From Alistipes sp. (GTDB taxonomy: Bacteria > Bacteroidota > Bacteroidia > Bacteroidales > Rikenellaceae): DNA of 64,000 nucleotides. Shown piece by piece: positions 53,234 through 62,977 of this stretch. The stretch spans positions 1-64,000 of the forward strand of contig JAFZFP010000029.1 of the NCBI GenBank assembly GCA_017555905.1. Reading direction: 5' to 3'. Made by a program: the position numbers and the translations under genes. Positions within the stretch are counted from its first letter, which is position 1, and each line of letters opens with the position of its first letter. The notes under the pieces were generated by a model. The model was not told the DNA's origin. It worked only from the letters and a program-made list of their open reading frames with translations, and did no database searches.

Positions 53234-54856
53234 TTAATTTACAACCGTATAGGTCAATTCCAACTTTATCGGAGCAACCGTCTCGTCACCCGAGTACATT
53301 CCATACACTGCCTGACGCTTAAAACTATAGAGCGAATAGGCCTCTGGAGCGATATAGAACCTACGTGAGGTCACCAATGACTCCTCCTCGGGCTGGTAGT
53401 CAGCCGAGAACTTCTCCAAGTTCACCTTGCCCGACTCATCCACATTTTTCAACGCCAAGTTTATCAACGACTGGATGTAGTTCGATATATTGACCTTATA
53501 ACAAGCCAACGAGCGACTCAAGTAGCCATCGTAGTCGAGTGGCGCGTTGCTCGACTCTAAACTATAAGCATAGTCACTAATCGTAACCAACTTATTATAG
53601 TCGGTATACAGACCGATACGACCAAGTGCGCCATCGAGAATCGTAGCCATTCCAAGAGGGTCGCTGAAATTATAGTCATAATTCGAGCCCTCAAGGTAGA
53701 TAGACATCATCGCCTGATTCACCGATACCACAGCGTCACCCTCAGCCTCAAGTGCTATATCGGCCAACGACTGGATAAACTCGTCGGTAAACATCACCTC
53801 TGTAACCGCTCCACCAAGACCCTCTACGTATGTCGTAGAGAGTTGCTCCTCGGTAGAGGCTGAACCTACGGTAGAGGCAGTTGTGTCGTACTTCACGCTA
53901 TTAACCGATACGTTACCCGCCTTAATGTCGTAAGAGGATGGGCTAAGGTATAGGTTATAAATCATATAAGTAGTATCACGGATAATCGTTGGATCCTCCT
54001 CATAACGGCCTCGCGAGTAGAGCAAAAGTGCCGTCTTCTCAAGATCCGTTACGAACATCGCACCATCCATATCGTCGGCAGGCTTGATACACAAACCACG
54101 TACCCTATCCAAGAACTCGCGCTCGTGACCACTAACATATATGCTATCCTTATCCAAGGCGTAGCCACCATTAGCATCTACATCGCCCAAGAACATAAGA
54201 CGAGAGATATACTCCATTGTCTGGTCGGTCTCCTCAAGCAACACCTCTCTATTCGTTGGCTTCTCCATATCACCGATATAGACACCCTTCTCCTGGTTAG
54301 GATAGGTGAACGTGAAGATAGGCTTCTCGGAGATATATGGGGTAGGGTCGAAGTTGATATAGAAGGTGGTATCCTCCACTGCTGTAAGGTAGTCGTTAGA
54401 GGTAATCTCATAGACCTCGAAGCGGTGCTTCTTTGTAGTATCCACAGCCTGATAATCCGAGACACACAACGACAACACCATACTATCGAAGATAGGACGG
54501 TAACCCCAGCCACGCTCCTTAGGGAGTGAGAGGCTAAATAGCATCTGCGACATAAAGCAGGCCGTACGCTCACCATAGACAGCACTAACCTCACGACCGA
54601 AGAAGCCCTTCTGGAGGTTTGCCGACTGGAGCGAGTCGCTACGATAGAGGCGAGTGGTGACCAACGGACAATCGACCTCCTTGTCACCCTCAGTGCTCTT
54701 ACCCAAGGCGTAGACACGACGCCTAAGTTCCATATTTTGGTTGGTGGGAACAAACTCCTCACCCATATTGTAGTCCACCTCCGTAGTACACCCTACACCC
54801 ACAAAGGCCATAAGGAGCGCCACCATAGAGAGGAGTAACAATCTACAATTCGTCAT
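53234..54856 (-). CDS. DUF4270 family lipoprotein
   Basis: This 540-residue lipoprotein has Cys23 after a long hydrophobic stretch (LLMAFVGVGC). The mature protein has the repeated beta-strand character of DUF4270, a Bacteroidota family of unknown function thought to sit in the outer membrane. I chose the ATG at 54856 because the signal peptide starts there; a longer frame back to 54961 runs inside the neighbouring gene. It overlaps the end of the half-length glycogen synthase gene by 14 bp. That tight pairing suggests the two work together, perhaps with a surface or storage polysaccharide (inference). Confidence 0.8.
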   Translation of the reverse strand: MTNCRLLLLSMVALLMAFVGVGCTTEVDYNMGEEFVPTNQNMELRRRVYALGKSTEGDKEVDCPLVTTRLYRSDSLQSANLQKGFFGREVSAVYGERTACFMSQMLFSLSLPKERGWGYRPIFDSMVLSLCVSDYQAVDTTKKHRFEVYEITSNDYLTAVEDTTFYINFDPTPYISEKPIFTFTYPNQEKGVYIGDMEKPTNREVLLEETDQTMEYISRLMFLGDVDANGGYALDKDSIYVSGHEREFLDRVRGLCIKPADDMDGAMFVTDLEKTALLLYSRGRYEEDPTIIRDTTYMIYNLYLSPSSYDIKAGNVSVNSVKYDTTASTVGSASTEEQLSTTYVEGLGGAVTEVMFTDEFIQSLADIALEAEGDAVVSVNQAMMSIYLEGSNYDYNFSDPLGMATILDGALGRIGLYTDYNKLVTISDYAYSLESSNAPLDYDGYLSRSLACYKVNISNYIQSLINLALKNVDESGKVNLEKFSADYQPEEESLVTSRRFYIAPEAYSLYSFKRQAVYGMYSGDETVAPIKLELTYTVVN

Positions 54857-55649
54857 AGAATCTCTTGTAATTATCGTAGACCTCTGTTTCGTCACCCTCG
54901 ACATAGTCGAGTACCTTCTTGCCACACTGCTTAGCATACTCAACAATCTCGGCATCTGCATTTGGCGAGGTCACAACAACACCATCTGCATAGTCTATAA
55001 CGAAACGGTAGAGATTTTGGTATGAAGGCTCCTCCAAAATCTTCATATTGCTATCCAAGATACCCTCGCCCTCGAGTTTCTGCTTGAACTCGCCATTGAG
55101 CAAGGTGTCGAACTTATCGTCAGAGAGCGACAACACAATCTTCACATCCTTGAATAGTGGGTCATCGTAGAAGACCTTCTTAAGGTACATAGGCACAATA
55201 GCCGAGAACCAGCCGTGGCAGTGTACGATGGTTGGTGACCAACGCAACTTCTTGACAGTCTCCAACATACCACGTGCAAAGAAGATCGCTCTATCATCGT
55301 TATCCTCAAACATCTCGCCAGCCTCGTTCTGCAAAACCGCACGACGTGAGAAGTAGTCGTCGTTGTCGATGAAATAGACCTGAAGGCGAGCCGCAGGGAT
55401 TGAGGCTACCTTGATGATAAGTTGGTGGTCGTTATCGTTGATGATGAGGTTCATACCCGAAAGGCGGATAACCTCGTGCAACTGGTTTCTACGCTCATTG
55501 ATACAACCATAGCGAGGCATAAAGGTACGCACCTCACAACCTCTCTCCTGCATCTGACGTGCCATCTCGAGTGAGAGTTTCGAGAACTCCGTCTCTGGAA
55601 GATAGGGAGATATCTCCTGACAAACGTACAAAATCTTGTTTGTTGCCAT
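54843..55649 (-). CDS. Glycogen/starch synthase catalytic-domain protein (half-length GT5)
   Basis: This 268-residue protein matches only the N-terminal GT5 domain of bacterial glycogen synthase: ILYVCQEISPYLPETEFSKL at the start and TIVHCHGWFSAIVPMYLK in the middle. The C-terminal Rossmann domain, which binds the ADP-glucose nucleotide, is missing, and so is the usual K-x-G-G-L motif (here ETEFSKL). Similar half-length proteins are common in Bacteroidota, so this is not a fresh truncation. Glucosyltransferase activity is doubtful. It has its own promoter and overlaps the DUF4270 gene, so a regulatory or binding role is possible. Confidence 0.82.
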   Translation of the reverse strand: MATNKILYVCQEISPYLPETEFSKLSLEMARQMQERGCEVRTFMPRYGCINERRNQLHEVIRLSGMNLIINDNDHQLIIKVASIPAARLQVYFIDNDDYFSRRAVLQNEAGEMFEDNDDRAIFFARGMLETVKKLRWSPTIVHCHGWFSAIVPMYLKKVFYDDPLFKDVKIVLSLSDDKFDTLLNGEFKQKLEGEGILDSNMKILEEPSYQNLYRFVIDYADGVVVTSPNADAEIVEYAKQCGKKVLDYVEGDETEVYDNYKRFYDEL

Positions 55650-55670
55650 AATAACAATATTTTACCTATA

Positions 55671-55678
55671 CAAAGATA
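55671..55678 (-). promoter_or_regulatory. Promoter -7 box for the half GT5/DUF4270 operon
   Basis: The minus strand reads TATCTTTG, an exact match in the 38-bp gap after queA, 22 bp before the start at 55649. Confidence 0.7.
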
Positions 55679-55687
55679 GTAAATTTT

Positions 55688-56737
55688 TTACAATATCAAC
55701 ATAGCATCACCATAAGTGCCGAAGCGATAACCCTCCTTAGCAGCAATCTCGTAGGCCTGCATAACGAGGTCGTAACCACCGTATGCCGCAACCATCATAA
55801 GTTGGGTTGAGTATGGCAAGTGGAAGTTAGACACGAAGGCATCAGCAGAGGTGAACTGGTATGGGTGGAAGATGAACTTGTTAGTCCAACCCTCCATAGG
55901 CTTAAGCATACCTCCCACAGAGACCGCAGTCTCCATAGCACGCATAACGGTAGTGCCGATAGCTACAATCTTGCGACCATCACGCTTCGCCTTATTGATA
56001 GTCTCTGCCGCCTCCTCAGTGACGAAGAACTGCTCAGAGTCCATCTTATGCTTCGACAAATCCTCAACATCTACGGTACGGAAGTTACCGAGACCAACGT
56101 GGAGGGTGATAAACGCACGATCGATACCCTTAATCTCCATACGCTTCATAAGGTGCTTCGAGAAGTGAAGACCAGCCGTTGGAGCCGCCACAGCACCCTC
56201 CTTCTCGGCATAGATGGTCTGATACCACTCAGCATCCTCTGGCTCGACCTTCTCTCTCACCCAGCGTGGGAGTGGGGTCTCACCAAGGTTGTAGAGCGCC
56301 TCCTTGAACTCCTCGTAAGAGCCATCATACAAGAAACGCAAGGTACGACCACGAGAGGTGGTGTTGTCGATAACCTCGGCACCCATAAGTTCGTCATTAC
56401 CGAAAAATAGTTTATTACCGATACGTATCTTACGTGCAGGATCTACCAATACATCCCACAAGCGCAACTCTCGGTTGAGTTCTCGGAGCAAGAAAATCTC
56501 GATGTCGGCACCCGTCTTCTCCTTACAGCCCTGGAGGCGTGCAGGAAATACCTTGGTGTCGTTAAACACAAACATATCCTTCTCGTCGAAGTACTCGATA
56601 ATATCCTTAAAGGTGCGGTGCTCAATCTCGCCTGTTGAACGGTGAAGGACCATAAGTCGGGCATCGTCACGGTTTACCGTAGGATACTTAGCAATCATAT
56701 CCTCGTTAAACTCAAAGCCATACTGCGATAACTTCAT
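55688..56737 (-). CDS. queA: S-adenosylmethionine:tRNA ribosyltransferase-isomerase
   Basis: This 349-residue enzyme builds the epoxy-cyclopentane ring of queuosine at the wobble base of certain tRNAs, using AdoMet as ribosyl donor. The family segments [63 protein letters not shown] and [14 protein letters not shown] are all visible. The length is normal (about 345). It lies 50 bp after truB, another tRNA-modification gene. Confidence 0.97.
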   Translation of the reverse strand: MKLSQYGFEFNEDMIAKYPTVNRDDARLMVLHRSTGEIEHRTFKDIIEYFDEKDMFVFNDTKVFPARLQGCKEKTGADIEIFLLRELNRELRLWDVLVDPARKIRIGNKLFFGNDELMGAEVIDNTTSRGRTLRFLYDGSYEEFKEALYNLGETPLPRWVREKVEPEDAEWYQTIYAEKEGAVAAPTAGLHFSKHLMKRMEIKGIDRAFITLHVGLGNFRTVDVEDLSKHKMDSEQFFVTEEAAETINKAKRDGRKIVAIGTTVMRAMETAVSVGGMLKPMEGWTNKFIFHPYQFTSADAFVSNFHLPYSTQLMMVAAYGGYDLVMQAYEIAAKEGYRFGTYGDAMLIL

Positions 56738-56787
56738 ATCTTTTCAAAAAAAAACAATTAACAATCAATATATATACGTAAAAATCT

Positions 56788-57501
56788 CTATTTTGTTTCA
56801 CACTCGCGCAACTTTTCCATAAACTCGTCGAGCGTATGGGCCAACTCTACGCTATGCTCTCCACTGCGTGTGCGACGCAACGAACTGAGGTAGGCACCAC
56901 TCTGCAACTCCTCTCCAATCTCGAAGGCCAACGAGCGGATATAGGTACCCTTGCTACACTCTACACGTATCTTGACACGTGGCATATCGTACTCCAAAAT
57001 CTCCATTGCATAGATGTTAATCCTTGCTCGCTTGAGTTCCACCTCCTCGCCAGCACGTGCTATTTCGTAGGCCCTCACACCCTGCACCTTCTTTGCCGAG
57101 TAGAGCGGAGGGAGCTGGTCGCGCTCACCACAGAGACGCTCAAGGGCCTCCTCAAGGCTCTGACGGGTGATATGCTCCGTAGGATAGGTAGCATCTACCT
57201 CGTGTTCCATATCGCCCGAAGGGGTTGTAGCACCGAGTTGCAACTCTGCGATATACTCCTTGCGCTCAGCCTGAAGGGCCTCAACACGCTTAGTCGCCTT
57301 GCCGATGCACACCAGCAACACTCCCGTAGCCAGAGGGTCGAGCGTACCTGCGTGACCAATCTTTATCTTGGGGTAGCCACACTTACGCAACTGAAACTTT
57401 ATCTTGCGCACAACATCCGCCGAGGTCCACTCGTAGGGCTTATCGATAACCGCCACATAGCCCTCAGGGAAATCTACGCCCTGTAATGTAAAATCTTCCA
57501 T
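56788..57501 (-). CDS. truB: tRNA pseudouridine(55) synthase
   Basis: This 237-residue enzyme makes pseudouridine 55 in the T-loop of tRNA. The catalytic Asp lies in IGHAGTLDPLATGVLLV, preceded by DKPYEWTSADVVRKIK, and CSKGTYIRSLAFEIG comes later. It lacks the C-terminal PUA extension of longer homologues, as is common in Bacteroidota. It starts 10 bp after uppP. Confidence 0.97.
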   Translation of the reverse strand: MEDFTLQGVDFPEGYVAVIDKPYEWTSADVVRKIKFQLRKCGYPKIKIGHAGTLDPLATGVLLVCIGKATKRVEALQAERKEYIAELQLGATTPSGDMEHEVDATYPTEHITRQSLEEALERLCGERDQLPPLYSAKKVQGVRAYEIARAGEEVELKRARINIYAMEILEYDMPRVKIRVECSKGTYIRSLAFEIGEELQSGAYLSSLRRTRSGEHSVELAHTLDEFMEKLRECETK

Positions 57502-57511
57502 ATACTATATA

Positions 57512-58306
57512 TTATAAGATATATGTTCCAAGCGCAACACAGCCCACAACGGCACAGTAGATAGCAAACCATATCAACTTACCGCGCTTGACTACACCTA
57601 TCATAAATTTACACGCCAAACAGCCCACCACAAAGGCCGACAAGAAACCCGCAACCAACGACGCTGTGCTAACTCCCGTGAGCGAGAAGCCTCCACCGAC
57701 AATATCCAAGAGTGCCTGACCCATAATGGGGGCTAAAACCATAAGGAATGAGAAGGTAGCAACCTTAGCCTTGTCGTTGCCGAGCAACAATCCCGTAGCA
57801 ATCGTAGTACCCGAACGCGAGAGTCCTGGCATAGAGGCCACAGCCTGACCCACACCGATAATGAAGGCATCACGGTAGGAGATCGTCTGCTTCTGTCGGG
57901 GGCGAGCATAGTAGGCAAAGGCCAACAAGGCCGAGGTGAGCAACAACATAGCGCCCACGATGAGGATGATATACTGCGAGCCGAGCATAGCATCTATCTG
58001 GTCGCGAAGTAGGAATCCCACGATACCGATAGGTATCATAGAGATTATCAGTTTTAGTATAAAACTCTTCTCCTCGTTCATTCCCTTGGTAAAGAGACCT
58101 CGCAACAGAGCCCACACCTCGTGCCACAGCACTACAATAGTGCTGAGCACCGTGGCGGCGTGGAGCATAACATCAAAGGTGAGGTTATCCTCGAGTTCCA
58201 CACCGAGCAACTCCTTGGCCAACTGCAAATGGCCACTGCTCGACACAGGCAAGAACTCCGTGAGGCCCTGCACTGCACCCAATATCACCGATTCAAGAAT
58301 TGTCAT
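57512..58306 (-). CDS. uppP: Undecaprenyl-diphosphatase
   Basis: This 264-residue membrane enzyme of the BacA type recycles undecaprenyl pyrophosphate to the phosphate carrier used for peptidoglycan and other glycans. The signatures [14 protein letters not shown] and [16 protein letters not shown] (phosphatase loops) are intact. I prefer the ATG at 58306, which has AAGGAG about 8 bases upstream, over the GTG at 58312 that overlaps the previous stop. It is part of the YfhO-to-QueA run. Confidence 0.95.
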   Translation of the reverse strand: MTILESVILGAVQGLTEFLPVSSSGHLQLAKELLGVELEDNLTFDVMLHAATVLSTIVVLWHEVWALLRGLFTKGMNEEKSFILKLIISMIPIGIVGFLLRDQIDAMLGSQYIILIVGAMLLLTSALLAFAYYARPRQKQTISYRDAFIIGVGQAVASMPGLSRSGTTIATGLLLGNDKAKVATFSFLMVLAPIMGQALLDIVGGGFSLTGVSTASLVAGFLSAFVVGCLACKFMIGVVKRGKLIWFAIYCAVVGCVALGTYIL

Positions 58307-58311
58307 ACCCA

Positions 58312-58572
58312 CTACTCCTTATCCGTAATATCAAATCGCTTCATTATCGCCACGCCCACAACAACAAAGCCCACGATAACAACTATCGGAGCGAGGGTTA
58401 TGCGACGGAACGAAAAGATAGAGTCGTCGAAGTAGTCGGCAGTATGGTTACCACTACCCGACATAAGGATAAAGCCCACGACTATAACCAACACGCCGAC
58501 AAGCATCATAACGTAGTTCTTCGTGGTAAAGGGCATACGATTCTGGCCCTGATTATTTCCCTTAGTAGACAT
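58312..58572 (-). CDS. DUF3098 small membrane protein
   Basis: This 86-residue protein has two predicted membrane spans (about 16-36 with [17 protein letters not shown], and about 56-75 with [16 protein letters not shown]). The loop between them contains SDSIFSFRR-like sequence (here [14 protein letters not shown]). This matches DUF3098, a Bacteroidota family found between ftsX and uppP. Its role is unknown, and the context points to the cell envelope or division. Confidence 0.85.
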   Translation of the reverse strand: MSTKGNNQGQNRMPFTTKNYVMMLVGVLVIVVGFILMSGSGNHTADYFDDSIFSFRRITLAPIVVIVGFVVVGVAIMKRFDITDKE

Positions 58573-58590
58573 AATATTTTCGTTATTCTC

Positions 58591-59478
58591 TTAGTAGAGA
58601 TGTATTTTATTTGACTTCATATTTACAAACTTATTCACCGCAAAGAGGCTGAACAACAGCGTAATGACGAGACCCATAACTACGATAGTGGCGATGATGA
58701 TGCCCACCTCACGATAGTCGAGCAACGACAACCCCTCGACGCTAACAACCTCTGCGCCATAGACGATGCCACAGACCATCAACGCCGCCAGGATACCAGC
58801 CAAGAGACCCTGCTTGAGTGCCGTCGCCATAAATGGCTTCATAATATACCACTTCGTAGCACCCACGAGTTTCATCGTATTTATGAGGTAGCGCTTAGAG
58901 TAGATAGCCAAGCGGATAGTGTTGTTGAGCAGGAGCAACGAGATGAGCAACAGCACACCCAAAAAGATTATGAGACCCATTGTCACGTGCGAGATAGTGC
59001 TATGCATACTCTCGACAATCTCCACGGGTGGCACAGCCACATACTCCACACACTCGAACTCCTCGACCATTGCCACGAACTCCTCGACACGCTCTACCGT
59101 AGAACACTCCTTAGCCAAGGTGACCTCATAACTATCACGCAACGGATTCTCGCCAAGCAACATCTCTAAATCCACCTCAAACTGCTCACGGAAGGCCTCG
59201 TCCTCGAGTTTGGCACCGCCACTGAGGAACTCCACCCTACTACTCATTCCAGAGTTCTCGATAGCCAAGAACAACTCCTCTCGCGAGGTATCCTCTTCAA
59301 CCACTGGCGAGAGTTCCACCGACACCACAACACTATCCCTAAGGCGTGCGGCTGCCGACACCGCCGTAAAGGTGACATACGACACCACACCCAACATAAA
59401 GAGTACGAGGGTGATACTCATCGTAGAGATTATATACGAACGGCGTACCTTGCGCTCTATTCTTCTATCCTTTGACAT
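58591..59478 (-). CDS. ftsX: FtsX-like cell division permease
   Basis: This 295-residue membrane protein has an N-terminal span (about 13-38), a periplasmic domain with the FtsX pattern SVELSPVVEEDTSREEL, and three more spans in the C-terminal FtsX domain (LLLINTMKLVGATKWYIMKPF region). FtsX normally works with the ATPase FtsE to activate wall hydrolases at the septum; no ftsE lies in this window. It overlaps the end of the YfhO gene by 22 bp, so the two are co-transcribed. Confidence 0.9.
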   Translation of the reverse strand: MSKDRRIERKVRRSYIISTMSITLVLFMLGVVSYVTFTAVSAAARLRDSVVVSVELSPVVEEDTSREELFLAIENSGMSSRVEFLSGGAKLEDEAFREQFEVDLEMLLGENPLRDSYEVTLAKECSTVERVEEFVAMVEEFECVEYVAVPPVEIVESMHSTISHVTMGLIIFLGVLLLISLLLLNNTIRLAIYSKRYLINTMKLVGATKWYIMKPFMATALKQGLLAGILAALMVCGIVYGAEVVSVEGLSLLDYREVGIIIATIVVMGLVITLLFSLFAVNKFVNMKSNKIHLY

Positions 59479-62060
59479 ATATTTTCACTTTTGGATTTCA
59501 ACATACAAGCACAGATAACGGCAACAAATATTGCGATGCTACAAATTGCCATTATCACCGAGAGTACTCCCCAGCGAGGGGCCTCGAAGCACCACTCCAC
59601 ACTATGCTCTCCCTCGGGGAGTTCCGCACCACGCAGGATATAGTCAACAACGAAATACTCCATCTGCTGGCCATCGACATAGAGGCTCCAGCCATCACGG
59701 AAGTATATCTCCGAGAAGACCACTAACGAAGGGGTCGCAGAGCGGTAGTCGTAGCGCAACCTATTTGGGGCATACTCCACCAACTCTATCTCGCCCTCAG
59801 CATCGTAGTAGGTAGCAAGGCCTTTGGTTGCAGCATCCACAACAGCCACTGTGCGGAGGTCCACACCATCCAAGGCCTCAAGTTGCGCCTTTGCCCCCTC
59901 CTTCGCCTTGACACTCTCTACCAGCCACGCAGCACCGTATGGTTCAACACCCGTAACCCACTCGGCAAGCATTGGCTCACCGTCGTAGATAACATAGCGA
60001 GTGTTCAACATAGCGAGCACCTCGGCATCGAAGCGTCGCAGATACCTATCGATAACCTCCTGATAACGGCCCAACTTAGCACCGTGGTAGCCACCCACCG
60101 AGCGGTGGAAATAGGACGCACGGGCGCTATTGAAGGGATCTCCCGTAAGGTCGAGGACTCTGAAGCCAAGGGTTTTATCCTCCAAAATCTCCAAGTCTGC
60201 CGCCGTAGCAACGAGTTCCGTAGGGGCCTTATCCTGCCACTTCTCGTCGTAGATATATCGCTGGGCAACACCCACCAAATCCTTAACCATCACGATAGCC
60301 ACCACAAGGGTCATCGCCACGGTGAGCCACTTCACAACATTTGCCCTTTGGCGCAACCTCTCGCGCATCACCACATAAGCAACCAACACCATCGCCACAA
60401 GGGCCACATAGAGCGTCGTGCGCAAGGCATCAGCAAGGAGTGCCGAATGGCGACCCTCGTAGGCTGCCGAACGCAACTGCTCGACCCAAAGTCTATCGCC
60501 AAACTGCTCATTAATACCCTCAAGGCCATAGTTCGCCGTGAGCATCATCACCACAACAGTAACCACCACAATACCAAAGGCTATCGCTATACGTTTGATA
60601 AGTTCCTGCTTCGACACCTCACTCTTGATTATCGCCCAGAGTGCCATCACCGCCAACAAAGGCATAGCCCACTCCACAACAACCAGCGCCATAGAGACCG
60701 TACGGAAGTTGCTATAGCCAGGCAAAATGGAATACATAACCTCGTAGAAGCCCATAATATTTGCTCCCCAGGCCAAAAGCACCGCAAAGAGCGACACTGC
60801 AACAATCCACGCCACACGCCTAAAGGGCAACAGCATCAGGGCCAACAAGGCCAAGAAGATGACCACCGCTCCGATATAGGTTGGGCCAGCGGTATAGGGT
60901 TGTGCGCCCCAATAGTTCGAGGCGTATGCCCACGCCTCCTCGCTAATGGCGCTGTAGATACGCTCGACATCCTGAACACACCTCTCGTCGCCCGACTCCA
61001 AGCGAGCGATGATATCCGAGCGACGCACTCCAGCGATAGCGTCGGCATACTCATCCACGGCCAAATTAAAGATACCACCTTGAGTCATAGGCTGTTGCAA
61101 CACAGACACCACCTCGTTATTAATGTCGGTAGAGGATGCACCCATATAGTTTGGCACAAGCATATTGAGGCTCTCACCAATGCCATAACTCCAAGCCGTA
61201 TTATACTCTATCTTCTGCTGTCGAGCCACCTCGGCATCCACAGCCTCGCTCACGCCACGGGTTGTATATTTCTGATGCTCAAGTGTATACCACAATGGCG
61301 AAATATTTGAGCCCACGGCCAATAACGCTGCAACAGCGAGCACTGCCGTGCGCTTAAAATAGCGAGCCACAGCGCCATCACGCCACGCCTCCACGAGCAA
61401 CGACAACCACATAGCCACGCAGACCAGGAGGAAGTAGTAGGTTATCTGTGGGTGGTTAGCACCAATCTCCAACGAGCCGAAGAGGGCAGCCAACGAGGCA
61501 CCAAGCCATAGGTTACGTTTTAAGGCGTACCACACAGCGCCCACCAATGGTGGTGCGTAGACCAAAGCCCACATCTTGGTTATATGTCCTGCGTCGATGA
61601 TAAGGAAGAAGTAGGTAGATAGGCCGTATGCCAATCCCGCAATGATGCCAAGCCAAGGATTAACACCCATAAGCACCACCGCAACCATCATAAGCGCCAT
61701 CGCCCAAAAGGTCATATTCATCGGATCGCCAACACTCTTGATGATAGGCGAAGCCGCACGCTTGACATACTGCTGAGGATACTTCACATCGATAAGGTAG
61801 GCAGGCATTCCCGAAAACATACCTCCTGTCCACTGAGGATCCTCGCCCGTAGCGGAACGATGCTCACGTATATCCTGCGACATACCAGCATACTGCGCAA
61901 TATCGCCCTGCGAGAGCGACTTATCGTCGAACTGAGGAGCATAGAATATGTAACTCACCGCCCAAAAGGCAAGCACCGCCACCAGCCAAGGAGCAACCAT
62001 TTTTGCCACTCGCAAAAGGGACTCCTTCACGCTATGCTCATCCACTTTTACCTTCTCCAT
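59457..62060 (-). CDS. YfhO family membrane protein
   Basis: This 867-residue protein has about 12-14 membrane spans in its first two thirds and a large periplasmic C-terminal part (about 590-830), then a last span. The early segment QGDIAQYAGMSQDIREHR and SGMPAYLIDVKYP are characteristic of YfhO proteins, a GT-C-like family. In Firmicutes YfhO homologues help to glycosylate lipoteichoic acid; Bacteroidota lack that polymer, so the acceptor here is unknown. It is the first gene of the run leading to queA. Confidence 0.85.
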   Translation of the reverse strand: MEKVKVDEHSVKESLLRVAKMVAPWLVAVLAFWAVSYIFYAPQFDDKSLSQGDIAQYAGMSQDIREHRSATGEDPQWTGGMFSGMPAYLIDVKYPQQYVKRAASPIIKSVGDPMNMTFWAMALMMVAVVLMGVNPWLGIIAGLAYGLSTYFFLIIDAGHITKMWALVYAPPLVGAVWYALKRNLWLGASLAALFGSLEIGANHPQITYYFLLVCVAMWLSLLVEAWRDGAVARYFKRTAVLAVAALLAVGSNISPLWYTLEHQKYTTRGVSEAVDAEVARQQKIEYNTAWSYGIGESLNMLVPNYMGASSTDINNEVVSVLQQPMTQGGIFNLAVDEYADAIAGVRRSDIIARLESGDERCVQDVERIYSAISEEAWAYASNYWGAQPYTAGPTYIGAVVIFLALLALMLLPFRRVAWIVAVSLFAVLLAWGANIMGFYEVMYSILPGYSNFRTVSMALVVVEWAMPLLAVMALWAIIKSEVSKQELIKRIAIAFGIVVVTVVVMMLTANYGLEGINEQFGDRLWVEQLRSAAYEGRHSALLADALRTTLYVALVAMVLVAYVVMRERLRQRANVVKWLTVAMTLVVAIVMVKDLVGVAQRYIYDEKWQDKAPTELVATAADLEILEDKTLGFRVLDLTGDPFNSARASYFHRSVGGYHGAKLGRYQEVIDRYLRRFDAEVLAMLNTRYVIYDGEPMLAEWVTGVEPYGAAWLVESVKAKEGAKAQLEALDGVDLRTVAVVDAATKGLATYYDAEGEIELVEYAPNRLRYDYRSATPSLVVFSEIYFRDGWSLYVDGQQMEYFVVDYILRGAELPEGEHSVEWCFEAPRWGVLSVIMAICSIAIFVAVICACMLKSKSENICQRIEE

Positions 62061-62085
62061 ACCTTATTTAAAAGAATAAATCGCG

Positions 62086-62093
62086 CAAAGGTA
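62086..62093 (-). promoter_or_regulatory. Promoter -7 box for the YfhO-ftsX-uppP-truB-queA run
   Basis: The minus strand reads TACCTTTG followed by CGCG, an exact consensus match about 26 bp before the YfhO start. It may drive six genes, since gaps further on are 50 bp or less and no terminator is seen among them. Confidence 0.7.
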
Positions 62094-62220
62094 CAAAAAT
62101 TTTGCAAAACTAAAAAGAAGATTCACCACATTTTTAACTCCCTACACGCTGATTACGACACGGTTGCCACCAGTCCACCCATCGGCCAAGAAAAAAGTTT
62201 AAAATTATTCATTAAAATAC

Positions 62221-62251
62221 TTGACTTACGGATTCAATTATTGTATATTTG
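62221..62251 (+). promoter_or_regulatory. Promoter for the coiled-coil membrane protein gene
   Basis: TTGAC (62221-62225), an 18-bp spacer and TATATTTG (62244-62251), 33 bp before the ATG at 62285. Confidence 0.7.
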
Positions 62252-62284
62252 CAACGAAAATCCTAACTAAATAATCTTAAAATT

Positions 62285-62878
62285 ATGAGACGAATTGTAC
62301 TCCTTTTCGTCGCTATGGGTGTCGCCATTTCACTCGTAGCGACAGTGCTCAACTTATGGCAGGATAACTGCCGTTTGCGCAACAACCAACACGCTCTACA
62401 ACAGGGCATTACACTCTATCGCACCAAGGCTAACAACTACGCAGCATCGGTCGAGGCACTCTCGCTCGAATTGGATGAATTTCGCCTTTTGCACGCCTCC
62501 GACACAAAGACCATTCGTGAGTTAAAAATCAGACTCCGCAATGTGGAGAGCGTCGCCCAAAGCGTGACCTCCACAACCCTGCGATATACCCTAATTCTGC
62601 GAGACACCATCATCCTCGAACAACCCCTCCTCCACGCCTCAGCCACGGATCCTCACAACGCCATTTCGGCAACCCTAAGTAGCGACACATTAACCCTCTC
62701 GGTACGTAGCATCGATACCCTCCACCAAATCATCCACCGAGTGCCACGACGCTTCTGGTTCTTCCGCTACGGCACAAAGGCAATACGCCAAGAGGTGTGG
62801 TCCTCTAACCCAAACACCCAACTAATCTATACCGAATACATCGAACTACCACGGAGAAAAAGGGGACAATTCCGCTAA
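62285..62878 (+). CDS. Single-span membrane protein with coiled coil, unknown function
   Basis: This 197-residue protein starts with a hydrophobic segment (about 4-23), followed by a helical, probably coiled-coil region (about 25-95, with NCRLRNNQHALQQGITLYR and a heptad-like LSLELDEFRLL). The C-terminal part is beta-rich, with TLRYTLILRDTIIL, and ends in basic residues (PRRKRGQFR). The layout resembles the DUF6549-type proteins found in Bacteroidales phages and elements, but nothing else phage-like is nearby, and I do not name it with confidence. It has its own promoter. Confidence 0.6.
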   Translation: MRRIVLLFVAMGVAISLVATVLNLWQDNCRLRNNQHALQQGITLYRTKANNYAASVEALSLELDEFRLLHASDTKTIRELKIRLRNVESVAQSVTSTTLRYTLILRDTIILEQPLLHASATDPHNAISATLSSDTLTLSVRSIDTLHQIIHRVPRRFWFFRYGTKAIRQEVWSSNPNTQLIYTEYIELPRRKRGQFR

Positions 62879-62949
62879 CCAATGGAGGGCAAAGGAACAA
62901 TTTTAGCAAATATTGAGGTGATAAGTGGCCTTTGTTTACAAAAAATTCG

Positions 62950-62957
62950 TATATTTG
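62950..62957 (+). promoter_or_regulatory. Promoter -7 box for the polyprenyl synthase gene
   Basis: TATATTTG followed by CCTA matches TAnnTTTG. The transcript would start near 62962, which rules against a TTG start at 62963 and favours the ATG at 62978. Confidence 0.7.
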
Positions 62958-62977
62958 CCTAATTGAAACCTAATGAG

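Noticed and set aside
59883-61310. Very long open frame (475 codons) antisense to the YfhO gene
   Set aside because: Its translation is rich in His, Arg and Gln without domain structure. It is a codon-bias shadow of the real gene, which has clear membrane spans and family motifs.
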